Below the pieces are notes generated by a model. It did no database searches. It had not been told where the DNA came from and was given only the letters and a program-made list of their open reading frames with translations. 64,000 bases of DNA from Archivesica marissinica (taxonomy: Eukaryota; Mollusca; Bivalvia; Venerida; Vesicomyidae). How positions within the stretch are numbered: the first letter of the stretch is position 1; every line of letters starts with the position of its first letter. The DNA is taken from NCBI GenBank assembly GCA_014843695.1, contig CM026390.1:6720048-6784047 (forward strand). Reading direction: 5' to 3'. Both the position numbers and the translations under genes were made by a program. Shown here one piece after another: positions 12,599 through 27,110 of this stretch.

Positions 12599-15500
12599 CA
12601 CGCTGTAGAATTTTGGCGACCGTTCCACCACGCTGTAGAATCTTGGCGACCGTTCGACCACACTGTAGACTATTGGCGATAGTTCCACCATGCTATAGAC
12701 TCTTGGCGAATATTCCACCACACTGTAGACTCTTGGCGAAGGTTCCACCACACTGTATACTCTTGGAGACCGTTCCACCATGCTGTAGAATTTTGGCGAC
12801 CGTTCCACCATGCTGTAGAATCTTGGCGACCGTTCCACCACACTGTAGACTCTTGGCGAAGGTTCCATCACACTGTATACTCTTGGAGACCGTTCGACCA
12901 CACTGTAGACTCTTGACGATCGTTCCACCATGCTATAGACACTTGGCAAATGTTCCACCACACTGTAGACTCTTGGCGAAGGTTCCACCACACTGTATAC
13001 TCTTGGAGACCGTTCCACCACGCTGTAGAATTTTGGCGACCGTTCCACCACGCTGTAGAATATTGGCGACCGTTCCACCACACTGTAGACTCTTGGCGAA
13101 GGTTCCACCACACTGTATACTCTTGGAGACCGTTCCACCACGCTGTAGAATTTTGGCGACCGTTCCACCACGCTGTAGAATCTTGGCAACCGTTCGACCA
13201 CACTGTAGACTCTTGACGATCGTTCCACCATGCTATAGACTCTTGGCGAATGTTCCACCACACTGTAGACTCTTGGCGAAGGTTCCACCACACTGTATAC
13301 TCTTGGAGACCGTTCCACCACGCTGTAGAATTTTGTCGAAGGTTCCACCATGCTGTAGAATCTGGGAGACCATTCGACCACACTGTAGACTCTTGGCGAT
13401 CGTTCCACCATGATATAGACTCTTGGCGAATGTTCCACCACGCTGTAGAATATTGGCGACCGTTCGACCACACTGTAGACTCTTGGCAATCGTTCCACCA
13501 TGCTATAGACTCTTGGCGAATGTTCCACCACACTGTAGACTCTTGGCGAAGGTTTCACCACACTGTATACTCTTGGAGACCGTTCGACCATACTGTAGAC
13601 TCTTGGCGACCGTTCCACCATGCTATAGACACTTGGCGAATGTTCCACCACACTGTAGACTCTTGGCGAAGGTTCCACCACACTGTATACTCTTGGAGAC
13701 TGTTCCACCATGCTGTAGAATTTTGGCGACCGTTCCACCATGCTGTAGAATCTTGGCGACCATTCCACCACACTGTAGACACTTGGCGAAGGATCCACCA
13801 CACTGTATACTCTTGGAGACCATTCCACCACGCTGTAGAATATTGGCGACCGTTCCACCACGCTGTAGAATCTTGGCGACCGTTCCACCACACTGTAGAC
13901 TCTTGGCGAAGGTTCCACCACACTGTATACTCTTGGAGACCGTTCCACCATGCTGTAGAATTTTGGCGACCGTTCCACCACGCTGTAGACTCTTGGCGAT
14001 CGTTCCACCATGCTACAGACTCTTGGCGAATGTTCCACCACACTGTAGACTCCTGGCGAAGGTTCCACCACACTGTATACTCTTGGAGACCGTTCCACCA
14101 CGCTGTAGAATTTTGGCGACAGTTCCACCACGCTGTTGAATCTTGGCGACCGTTCCACCACACTGTAGACTCTTGGCTATCGTTCCACCACACTGTAGAC
14201 TCTTGGTGAAGGTTACACCACACTGTATACTCTTGGAGACCGTTCCACCACGCTGTAGAATTTTGGCGACCGTTCCACCACGCTGTAGAATCTTGGCGAC
14301 CGTTCGACTACACTGTAGACTATTGGTGATCGTTCCACCATGCTATAGACTCTTGGCGAAGGTTCCACCACACTGTAGACTCTTGGCGAAGGTTCCACCA
14401 CACTGTATACTCTTAGAGACCGTTCAACCACACTGTAGACTCTTGGCGATCGTTCCACCATGCTATAGACTCATGGCGAATATTCCACCACACTGTAGAC
14501 TCTTGGCGAAGGTTCCACCACACTGTATACTCTTGGAGACCGTTCCACCACGCTGTAGAATTTTGGCGACCGTTCCACCACGCTGTAGAATCTTGGCGAC
14601 CGTTCCACCACACTGTAGACTCTTGGCGAAGGTTCCATCACACTGTATACTCTTGGAGACCGTTCGACCACACTGTAGACTCTTGACGATCGTTCCACCA
14701 TGCTATAGACACTTGGCGAATGTTCCACCACACTGTAGACTCTTGGCGAAGGTTCCACCACACTGTATACTCTTGGAGACCGTTCCACCACGCTGTAGAA
14801 TTTTGGCGACCGTTCCACCACACTGTAGAATTTTGGCGACCGTTCCACCACGCTGTAGAATCTTGGCGACCGTTCCACCACACTGTAGACTCTTGGCGAA
14901 GGTTCCACCACACTGTATACTCTTGGAGACCGTTCCACCACGCTGTAGAATTTTGGCGACAGTTCCACCACGCTGTAGAATCTTGGCAACCGTTCGACCA
15001 CACTGTAGACTCTTGGCGATCGTTCCACCATGCTATAGACTATTGGCGAAGGTTCCACCACACTGTATACTCTTGGAGACCATTCGACCACACTGTAGAC
15101 TCTTGGCGATCGTTCCACCATACTATAGACTCTTGGCGAATGTTCCACCACACTGTAGACTCTTGGAGACCGTTCCACCACGCTGTAGAATTTTTGCGAC
15201 CGTTCCACCATGCTGTAGAATCTTGGTGACCGTTCCACCACACTGTAGACTCTTGGCGACCGTTCCACCACGCTGTAGACTCTTGGCGATCGTTCCACCA
15301 TGCTATAGACTCTTGGCGAATGTTCCACCACACTGTAGACTCTTGGCGAATGTTCCACCACACTGTATACTCTTGGAGACCGTTCCACCATGCTGTAGAA
15401 TTTTGGCGACCGTTCCACCACGCTGTAGACTCTTGGCGACCGTTCCACCATGCTATAGACTCTTGGCGAATGTTCCACCACACTGTATACTCTTGGCGAA

Positions 15501-18349
15501 GGTTCCACCACACTGTATACTCTTGGAGACTGTTCCACCATGCTGTAGAATTTTGGCGACCATTCCACCATGCTGTAGAATCTTGGCGACCATTCCATCA
15601 CACTGTAGACACTTGGCGAAGGATCCACCACACTGTATACTCTTGGAGACCATTCCACCACGCTGTAGAATATTGGCGACCGTTCCACCACGCTGTAGAA
15701 TCTTGGCGACCGTTCCACCACACTGTAGACAGTTGGCGAAGGCTCCACCACACTGTATACTCTTGGAGACCGTTCCACCATGCTGTAGAATTTTGGCGAC
15801 CGTTCCACCACGCTGTAGACTCTTGGCAATCGTTCCACCATGCTACAGACTCTTGGCGAATGTTCCACCACACTGTAGACTCCTGGCGAAGGTTCCACCA
15901 CACTGTATACTCTTGGAGACCGTTCCACCACGCTGTAGAATTTTGGCGACCGTTCCACCACGCTGTAGAATCTTGGCGACCGTTCCACCACACTGTAGAC
16001 TCTTGGCGACCATTCCACCACACTGTAGACTCTTGGTGAAGGTTCCACCACACTGTATACTCTTGGAGACCGTTCCACCATGCTGTAGAATTTTGGCGAC
16101 CGTTCCACCACGCTGTAGAATCTTGGCGACCGTTCGACCACACTGTAGACTATTGGTGATCGTTCCACCATGCTATAGACTCTTGGCGAAGGTTCCACCA
16201 CACTGTAGACTCTTGGAGACCGTTCCACCACGCTGTAGAATTTTGGCGACCGTTCCACCACACTGTAGACTCTTGGAGACCGTTCCACCACGCTGTAGAA
16301 TTTTGGCGACCATTCCACCATGCTGTAGAATCTTGGCGACCGTTCCACCACACTGTAGACTCTTGGTGAAGGTTCCATCACACTGTATACTCTTGGAGAC
16401 CGTTCGACCACACTGTAGACTCTTGACGATCGTTCCACCATGCTATAGACACTTGGCGAATGTTCCTCCACACTGTAGACTCTTGGCGAAGGTTCCACCA
16501 CACTGTATACTCTTGGAGACCGTTCCACAACGCTGTCGAATTTTGGCGACCGTTCCACCACGCTGTAGAATTTTGGCGACCGTTCCACCATGCTGTAGAA
16601 TCTTGGCGACCGTTCCACCACACTGTAGACTCTTGGCGAAGGTTCCACCACACTGTATACTCTTGGAGACCGTTCCACCACGCTGTAGAATTTTGGCGAC
16701 CGTTCCACCACGCTGTAGAATCTTGGCAACCGTTCGACCACACTGTAGACTCTTGGCGATCGTTCCACCATGCTATAGACTCTTGGCGAAGGTTCCACCA
16801 CACTGTATACTCTTGGAGACCATTCGACCACACTGTAGACTCTTGGCGATCATTCCACCATGCTATAGACTCTTGGCGAATGTTCCACCACACTGTAGAC
16901 TCTTGGCGAAGGTTCCACCACACTGTATACTCTTGGAGACCGTTCCACCACGCTGTAGAATTTTTGCGACCGTTCCACCATGCTGTAGAATCTTGGCGAC
17001 CGTTCCACCACACTGTAGACTCTTGGCGAAGGTTCCACCACACTGTATACTCTTGGAGACCATTCCACCATGCTGTAGAGTTTTGGCGACCGTTCCACCA
17101 TGCTGTAGAATCTTGGCGACCGTTCCACCACACTGTAGACTCTTGGCGAAGGTTCCACCACACTGTATACTCTTGGAGACCGTTCCACCACGCTGTAGAA
17201 TTTTTGCGACCGTTCCACCACGCTGTAGACTCTTGGCGATCGTTCCACCATGCTATAGACACTTGGCGAATGTTCCACCACACTGTAGACTCTTGGCGAA
17301 GGTTCCACCACACTGTATACGCTTGGAGACCGTTCGACCACACTGTAGACTCTTGGCGATCGTTCCACCATGCTACAGACTCTTGGGGAATGTTCCACCA
17401 CACTGTAGACTCCTGGCGAAGGTTCCACCACACTGTATACTCTTGGAGACCGTTCCACCACGCTGTAGAATTTTGTCGACCGTTCCACCACACTGTAGAC
17501 TCTTGGCGACCGTTCCACCACAATGTAGACTCTTGATGAAGGTTCCACCACACTGTATACTCTTGGAGACCGTTCCACCACGCTGTAGAATTTTGGCGAC
17601 CGTTCCACCATGCTGTAGAATGTTGGCGACCGTTCGACCACACTGTAGACTATTGGCGATCGTTCCACCATGCTATAGACTCTTGGCGAAGGTTCCACCA
17701 CACTGTAGACTCTTGGCGAAGGTTCCACCACATTGTATACTCTTGGAGACCGTTCGACCACACTGTAGACTCTTGGCGATCGTTCCACCATGCTATAGAC
17801 TCTTGGCGAATGTTCCACCACACTGTAGACTCTTGGCGAAGGTTCCACCACACTGTATACTCTTGGAGACCGTTCCACCACGCTGTAGAATTTTGGCGAC
17901 CGTTCCACCACGCTGTAGAATCTTGGCGACCGTTCCACCACACTGTAGACTCTTGGCGAACGTTCCACCACACTGTATACTCTTGGAGACCGTTCCACCA
18001 TGCTGTAGAATTTTGGCGACCGTTCCACCACGCTGTAGAATCTTGGCGACCGTTCCACCACACTGTAGACTCTTGGCGAAGGTTCCACCACACTGTATAC
18101 TCTTGGAGACCGTTCCACCACGCTGTAGAATTTTGGCGACCGTTCCACCACGCTGTAGAATCTTGGCAACTGTTCGACCACACTGTAGACTCTTGACGAT
18201 CGTTCCACCATGCTATAGACTCTTGGCGAATGTTCCACCACACTGTAGACTCTTGGCGAAGGTTCCACCACACTGTATACTCTTGGAGACCGTTCCACCA
18301 CGCTGTAGAATTTTGGCGAAGGTTCCACCATGCTGTAGAATCTGGGAGA

Positions 18350-21300
18350 CCATTCGACCACACTGTAGACTCTTGGCGATCGTTCCACCATGATATAGAC
18401 TCTTGGCGAATGTTCCACCACACTGTAGACTCTTGGCGAAGGTTCCACCACACTGTATACTCTTGGAGACCGTTCGACCACACTGTAGACTCTTGGAGAC
18501 CGTTCCACACGCTGTAGAATTTTGGCGACCGTTCCACCACGCTGTAGAATCATGGCGACCGTTCCACCACACTGTAGACTCTTGGCGAAGGTTCCACCAC
18601 ACTGTATACTCTTGGCGAAGGTACCACCACACTGTATACTCTTGGAGACCGTTCCACCACGCTGTAGAATTTTGGCGACCGTTCCACCACGCTGTAGAAT
18701 CTTGGCGACCGTTCGACCACACTGTAGACTCTTGGCAATCGTTCCACCATGCTATAGACTCTTGGCGAATGTTCCACCACACTGTAGACTCTTGGCGAAG
18801 GTTTCACCACACTGTATACTCTTGGAGACCGTTCGACCACACTGTAGACTCTTGGCGATCATTCCACCAAGCTATAGACTCTTGGCGAATGTTCCACCAC
18901 ACTGTAGACTCTTGGCGAAGGTTCCACCACACTGTATACTCTTGGAGACCGTTCGACCACACTGTAGACTCTTGACGATCGTTCCACCATGCTATAGACA
19001 CTTGGCGAATGTTCCACCACACTGTAGACTCTTGGCGAAGGTTCCATCACACTGTATACTCTTTGAGACCGTTCGACCACACTGTAGACTCTTGACGATC
19101 GTTCCACCATGCTATAGACTCTTGGCGAATGTTCCCCCACACTGTAGACTCTTGGCGAAGGTTCCACCACACTGTATCCTCTTCGAGACCGTTCCACCAC
19201 GCTGTAGAATTTTGGTGACCGTTCCACCACGCTGTAGAATTTTGGCGACCGTTCCACCACGCTGTAGACTCTTGGCGAAGGTTCCACCACACTGTATACT
19301 CTTGGAGACCGTTCCACCACGCTGTAGAATTTTGGCGACTGTTCCACCACACTGTAGAATCTTGGCAACCGTTCCACCACACTGTAGACTCTTGGCGAAG
19401 GTTCCACCACACTGTATACTCTTCGAGACCGTTCCACCACGCTGTAGAATTTTGGCGACCGTTCCACCACGCTGTAGAATTTTGGCGACCGTTCCACCAC
19501 GCTGTAGACTCTTGGCGAAGGTTCCACCACACTGTATACTCTTGGCGACCGTTCCACCACACTGTAGACTCTTGGTGAAGGTTCCACCACACTGTATACT
19601 CTTGGAGACCGTTCCACCATGCTGTAGAATTTTGGCGACCGTTCCACCACGCTGTAGAATCTTGGCGACCGTTCGACCACACTGTAGACTATTGGCGATC
19701 GTTCCACCATGCTATAGACTCTTGGCGAAGGTTCCACCACACTGTAGACTCTTGGCGAAGGTTCCACCACACTGTATACTCTTAGAGACCGTTCAACCAC
19801 ACTGTAGACTCTTGGCGATCGTTCCACCATGCTATAGACTCTTGGCGAATATTCCACCACACTGTAGACTCTTGGCGAAGGTTCCACCACACTGTATACT
19901 CTTGGAGACCGTTCCACCACGCTGTAGAATTTTGGCGACCGTTCCACCACGCTGTAGAATCTTGGCGACCGTTCCACCACACTGTAGACTCTTGGCGAAG
20001 GTTCCATCACACTGTATACTCTTGGAGACCGTTCGACCACACTGTAGACTCTTGACGATCGTTCCACCATGCTATAGATACTTGGCGAATGTTCCACCAC
20101 ACTGTAGACTCTTGGCGAAGGTTCCACCACACTGTATACTCTTGGAGACCGTTCCACCACGCTGTAGAATTTTGGCGACCGTTCCACCACGCTGTAGAAT
20201 TTTGGCGACCGTTCCACCATGCTGTAGAATCTTGGCGACCGTTCCACCACACTGTAGACTCTTGGCGAAGGTTCCACCACACTGTATACTCTTGGAGACC
20301 GTTCCACCACGCTGTAGAATTTTGGCGACCGTTCCACCACGCTGTAGAATCTTGGCAACCGTTCGACCACACTGTAGACTCTTGGCGATCGTTCCACCAT
20401 GCTATAGACTATTGGCAAAGGTTCCACCACACTGTATACTCTTGGAGACCATTCGACCACACTGTAGACTCTTGGCGATCGTTCCACCATGATATAGACT
20501 CTTGGCGAATGTTCCACCACACTGTAGACTCTTGGCGAAGGTTCCACCACACTGTATACTCTTGGAGACCGTTCGACCACACTGTAGACTCTTGGAGACC
20601 ATTCCACACGCTGTAGAATTTTGGCGACCGTTCCACCACGCTGTAGAATCATGGCGACCGTTCCACCACACTGTAGACTCTTGGCGAAGGTTCCACCACA
20701 CTGTATACTCTTGGCGAAGGTTCCACCACACTGTATACTCTTGGAGACCGTTCCACCATGCTGTAGAATTTTGGCGACCGTTCCACCACGCTGTAGAATC
20801 TTGGCGACCGTTCGACCACACTGTAGACTCTTGGCAATCGTTCCACCATGCTATAGACTCTTGGTGAATGTTCCACCACACTGTAGATTCTTGGCGAAGT
20901 TTTCACCACACTGTATACTCTTGGAGACCGTTCGACCACACTGTAGACTCTTGGCGATCGTTCCACCAAGCTATAGACTCTTGGCGAATGTTCCACCACA
21001 CTGTAGACTCTTGGCGAAGGTTCCACCACACTGTATACTCTTGGAGACCGTTCGACCACACTGTAGACTCTTGGCGATCGTTCCACCATGCTATAGACTC
21101 TTGGCGAATGTTCCACCACACTGTAGACTCTTGGCGAAGGTTCCATCACACTGTATATTCTTTGAGACCGTTCTACCACACTGTAGACTCTTGACGATCG
21201 TTCCACCATGCTATAGACTCTTGGCGAATGTTCCCCCACACTGTAGACTCTTGGCGAAGGTTCCACCACACTGTATCCTCTTCGAGACCGTTCCACCACG

Positions 21301-21709
21301 CTGTAGAATTTTGGTGACCGTTCCACCACGCTGTAGAATTTTGGCGACCGTTCCACCACGCTGTAGACTCTTGGCGAAGGTTCCACCACACTGTATACTC
21401 TTGGAGACCGTTCCACCACGCTGTAGAATTTTGGCGACTGTTCCACCACACTGTAGAATCTAGGCAACCGTTCCACCACACTGTAGACTCTTGGCGAAGG
21501 TTCCACCACACTGTATACTCTTGGAGACCGTTCCACCACGCTGTAGAATTTTGGCGACCGTTCCACCACGCTGTAGAATTTTGGCGACCGTTCCACCACG
21601 CTGTAGACTCTTGGCGAAGGTTCCACCACACTGTATACTCTTGGCGACCGTTCCACCACACTGTAGACTCTTGGCGAAGGTTCCACCACACTGTATACTC
21701 TTGGAGACC
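18350..21709 (+). repeat. Large tandem duplication inside family C, 2.1 kb displacement
   Basis: About 1.26 kb at 18350-19610 is repeated at 20450-21709. Three private markers keep the same spacing: TTCCACACGCTG (a unit lacking one base) at 18503 and 20602, GTTCCCCCAC at 19131 and 21230, and GGTTCCATCA at 19040 and 21139. Each pair is 2,099 bp apart, one less than 70 units of 30 bp because of the shared one-base deletion. The two copies diverge into different monomer orders on both sides. The stretch between them (about 19610-20450) resembles about 14190-15100 instead, as shown by the variant CTTAGAGACCGTTCAACC at about 14412 and 19781. The boundaries are by eye and may be off by one or two monomers. 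Confidence 0.8.
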
Positions 21710-24700
21710 GTTCAACCACACTGTAGACTCTTGGCGATCGTTCCACCATGCTATAGACTCTTGGCGAATGTTCCACCACACTGTAGACTCTTGGCGAAGG
21801 TTCCACCACACTGTATACTCTTGGAGACCGTTCCACCACGCTGTAGAATTTTGGCGACCGTTCCACCACACTGTAGACTCTTGGCGAAGGTTCCACCACA
21901 CTGTATACTCTTGGAGACCGTTCGACCACACTGTAGACTCTTGGCGATCGTTCCACCATGCTATAGATTCTTGGCGAATGTTCCACCACACTGTAGACTC
22001 TTGGCGAAGGTTCCACCACACTGTATACTCTTGGAGACCGTTCCACCACGCTGTAGAATTTTGGCGACCGTTCCACCACGCTGTAGAATTTTGGCGACCG
22101 TTCCACCACGCTGTAGAATCTTGGCGACCGTTCCACCACACTGTAGACTCTTGGCGAAGGTTCCACCACACTGTATACTCTTGGAGACCGTTCCACCACG
22201 CTGTAGAATTTTGGCGACCGTTCCACCACGCTGTAGACTTGGCGACCGTTCGACCACACTGTAGACTCTTGGCGATCGTTCCACCATGCTATAGACTCTT
22301 GGCGAAGGTTCCACCACACTGTATACTCTTGGAGACCGTTCCACCACACTGTAGACTCTTGGCGATCGTTCCACCATGCTATAGACTCTTGGCGAATGTT
22401 CCACCACACTGTAGACTCTTGGCGAAGGTTCCACCACACTGTATACTCTTGGAGACCGTTCCACCATGCTGTAGAATTTTGGCGACCGTTCCACCACGCT
22501 GTAGACTCTTGGCGACCGTTCCACCACGCTGTAGACTCTTGGCGAATGTTCCACCACACTGTAGACTCTTGGCGAAGGTTCCACCACACTGTATACTCTT
22601 GGAGACCGTTCCACCACGCTGTAGACTCTTGGCGATCGTTCCACCATGCTATAGACTCTTGGCGAATGTTCCACCACACTGTAGACTCTTGGCGAAGGTT
22701 CCACCACACTGTATACTCTTGGAGACCGTTCCACCATGCTGTAGAATTTTGGCGACCGTTCCACCACGCTGTAGACTCTTGGCGATCGTTCCACCATGCT
22801 ACAGACTCTTGGCGAATGTTCCACCACACTGTAGACTCCTGGCGAAGGTTCCACCACGCTGTAGACTCTTGGCGAAGGTTCCACCACACTGTATACTCTT
22901 GGAGACCGTTCCACCACGCTGTAGAATTTGGCGACTGTTCCACCACACTGTAGAATCTTGGCGACCGTTCCACCACACTGTAGACTCTTGGAGACCGTTC
23001 CACCACGCTGTAGAATTTTGGCGACCATTCCACCACGCTGTAGAATTTTGGCGACCGTTCCACCACGCTGTAGACTCTTGGCGAAGGTTCCACCACACTG
23101 TATACTCTTGGCGACCGTTCCACCACACTGTAGAATCTTGGCGACCGTTCGACCACACTGTAGACTATTGGCGATCGTTCCACCATGCTATAGACTCTTG
23201 GCGAAGGTTCCACCACACTGTAGACTCTTGGCGAAGGTTCCACCACACTGTATACTCTTAGAGACCGTTCAACCACACTGTAGACTCTTGGCGATCGTTC
23301 CACCATGCTATAGACTCTTGGCGAATGTTCCACCACACTGTAGACTCTTGGCGAAGGTTCCACCACACTGTATACTCTTGGAGACCGTTCCACCACGCTG
23401 TAGAATTTTGGCGACCGTTCCACCACGCTGTAGAATATTGGTGACCGTTCCACCACACTGTAGACTCTTGGCGAAGGTTCCATCACACTGTATACTCTTG
23501 GAGACCGTTCGACCACACTGTAGACTCTTGACGATCGTTCCACCATGCTATAGACTCTTGGCGAATGTTCCACCAAACTGTAGACTCTTGGCGAAGGTTC
23601 CACCACACTGTATACTCTTGGAGACCGTTCCACCACGCTGTAGAATTTTGGCGACCGTTCCACCACGCTGTAGAATCTTGGCGACCATTCCACCACACTG
23701 TAGACTCTTGGCGAACGTTCCACCACACTGTATACTCTTGGAGACCGTTCCACCACGCTGTAGAATTTTGGCGACCGTTCCACCACGCTGTAGAATCTTG
23801 GCGACCGTTCCACCACACTGTAGACTCTTGGCGATCGTTCCACCATGCTATAGACTCTTGGCGAATGTTCCACCACACTGTAGACTCTTGGCGAAGGTTC
23901 CACCACACTGTATACTCTTGGAGACCGTTCCACCACGCTGTAGAATTTTGGCGACCGTTCCACCATGCTGTAGAATCTTGGCGACCGTTCCACCACACTG
24001 TAGACTCTTGGCGAAGGTTCCACCACACTGTATACTCTTGGAGACCGTTCCACCACACTGTAGACTCTTGGCGATCGTTCCACCATGCTATAGACTCTTG
24101 GCGAATGTTCCACCACACTGTAGACTCTTGGCGAAGGTTCCACCACACTGTATACTCTTGGAGACCGTTCCACCACGCTGTAGAATTTTTGCGACCGTTC
24201 CACCATGCTGTAGAATCTTGGCGACCGTTCCACCACACTGTAGACTCTTGGCGAAGGTTCCACCACACTGTATACTCTTGGAGACCATTCCACCATGCTG
24301 TAGAATTTTGGCGACCGTTCCACCATGCTGTAGAATCTTGGCGACCGTTCCACCACACTGTAGACTCTTGGCGAAGGTTCCACCACACTGTATACTCTTG
24401 GAGACCGTTCCACCACGCTGTAGAATTTTTGCGACCGTTCCACCACGCTGTAGAATCTTGGCGACCGTTCACCACACTGTAGACTCTTGGCGATCGTTCC
24501 ACCATGCTATAGACTCTTGGCGAATGTTCCACCACACTGTAGACTCTTGGCGAAGGTTCCACCACACTGTATACTCTTGGAGACCGTTCGACCACACTGT
24601 AGACTCTTGGCGATCGTTCCACCATGCTATAGACTCTTGGCGAATGTTCCACCACACTGTAGACTCTTGGCGAAGGTTCCACCACACTGTATACTCTTGG

Positions 24701-25589
24701 AGACCGTTCCACCACGCTGTAGAATTTTGGCGACCGTTCCACCATGCTGTAGACTCTTGGCGAATGTTCCACCACACTGTAGACTCTTGGCGAAGGTTCC
24801 ACCACACTGTATACTCTTGGAGACCGTTCCACCACGCTGTAGAATTTTGGCGACCGTTCCACCACGCTGTAGAATCTTGGCGACCGTTCCACCACACTGT
24901 AGACTCTTGGCGATCGTTCCACCATGCTATAGACTCTTGGCGAAGGTTCCACCACACTGTAGACTCTTGGCGAAGGTTCCACCACACTGTATACTCTTGG
25001 AGACCGTTCGACCACACTGTAGACTCTTGGCGATCGTTCCACCATGCTATAGACTCTTGGCGAATGTTCCACCACACTGTAGACTCTTGGCGAAGGTTCC
25101 ACCACACTGTATACTCTTGGAGACCGTTCCACCACGCTGTAGAATTTTGGCGACCGTTCCACCACGCTGTAGAATCTTGGCGACCGTTCCACCACACTGT
25201 AGACTCTTGGCGAACGTTCCACCACACTGTATACTCTTGGAGACCGTTCCACCAGCTGTAGAATTTTGGCGACCGTTCCACCATGCTGTAGAATCTTGGC
25301 GACCATTCCACCACACTGTAGACTCTTGGCGAAGGTTCCACCACACTGTATACTCTTGGAGACCGTTCCACCACGCTGTAGAATTTTGGCGACCGTTCCA
25401 CCACGCTGTATACTCTTGCAGACTGTTCGACCACACTGTAGACTCTTGACGATCGTTCCACCATGCTATAGACTCTTGGCGAATGTTCCACCACACTGTA
25501 GACTCTTGGCGAAGGTTCCACCACACTGTATACTCTTGGAGACCGTTCCACCACGCTGTAGAATTTTGGCGAAGGTTCCACCATGCTGT

Positions 25590-27110
25590 AGAATTGGGAG
25601 ACCATTCGACCACACTGTAGACTCTTGGCGATCGTTCACCTGATATGCTCTTGGCGATGTCCACCGTACTGTAGACTCTTGCGAAGGTACCACCACACTG
25701 TATACTCTTGGAGACCGTTCCACCACGCTGTAGAATTTTGGCGATCGTTCCACAACGCTGTAGAATTTTGGCGACCGTTCGACCACACTGTAGACTCTTG
25801 GCAATCGTTCCACCATGCTATAGACTCTTGGCGAATGTTCCACCACACTGTAGACTCTTGGCGAAGGTTCCACCACACTGTATACTCTTGGAGACCGTTC
25901 GACCACACTGTAGACTTTGGCGATCGTTCCACCAAGCTATAGACTCTTGGCGAATGTTCCACCACACTGTAGACTCTTGGCGAAGGTTCCACCACACTGT
26001 ATACTCTTGGAGACCGTTCCACCACGCTGTAGAATTTGACGACCGTTCCACCATGTTAGAACTGGCGATGTTCACCACACTGTAGACTCTTGGCGAAGGT
26101 TCCACCACACTGTATACTCTTGAGACCGTTCGACCACACTGTAGATCTTGACGATCGTTCCACCATGCTATAGATCTTGGCGAATGTTCCACCACACTGT
26201 AGACTCTTGGCGAAGGTTCCACCACACTGTATACTCTTGGAGACCGTTCCACCACGCTGTAGAATTTTGGTGACCGTTCCACCACGCTGTAGAATCTTGG
26301 CGACCGTTCCACCACACTGTAGACTCTTGGCGAAGGTTCCACCACACTGTATACTCTTGGAGACCGTTCCACCACGCTGTAGATTTTGGCGACCGTTCCA
26401 CCACGCTGTAGAATCTTGGCGACCGTTCCACCACACTGTAGACTCTTGGGATGGTTCCACACTGTATACTCTTGAGACCGTTCCACCAGCTACTGAGACT
26501 TTGACGATCGTTCCACATACTATAGACTCTTGGCGAATGTTCCCCACACTGTAGACTCTTGGCGAAGGTTCCACCACACTGTATACTCTTGGAGACGTTC
26601 CACGGTAGAATTTGGTGACCGTTCCACCACGCTGTAGAATTTTGGCGACCGTTCCACCACGCTGTAGAATCTTGGCGACCGTTCCACCACACTGTAGACT
26701 CTTGGCGAAGGTTCCACCACACTGTATACTCTTGGAGACCGTTCCACCACGCTGTAGAATCTTGGCGACCGTTCCACCACACTGTAGACTCTTGGCGACC
26801 GTTCCACCACACTGTAGACTCTTGGCGACCGTTCCACCACGCTGTAGAATCTTGGCGACCGTTCCACGTGTGTTTGGGGTTCACACTGTAGACTCTTGGC
26901 GAAGGTTCCACCACATGTATACTCTTGGAGACCGTTCCCCACATGTAGACTTTGGTGAAGGTTCCACCACACTGTATACTCTTGAGACCGTTCCACCATG
27001 CTGTAGAATTTTGGCGACCGTTCCCCAGTGTGTTGGGACGTTCGACCACACTGTAGACTATTGGCGATCGTTCCACCTGCTATAGACCTGGCGAATGTTC
27101 CACCACACTG
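25590..27110 (+). other. Indel-rich patch of family C before the gap
   Basis: Within otherwise regular family C, this stretch holds many units with small deletions and a few foreign-looking insertions, for example near 25590-25680, 26035-26075, 26450-26530, 26600-26620, 26866-26885 (CGTGTGTTTGGGGTTCAC) and 27020-27040 (CCCAGTGTGTTGGGACG). Most changes are one- or two-base losses that break the 30-bp phase. Units on either side keep phase far better. This could be locally decayed satellite or, more likely given the gap 1 kb away, poorly corrected consensus sequence. Nothing gene-like is visible in it. Confidence 0.7.
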
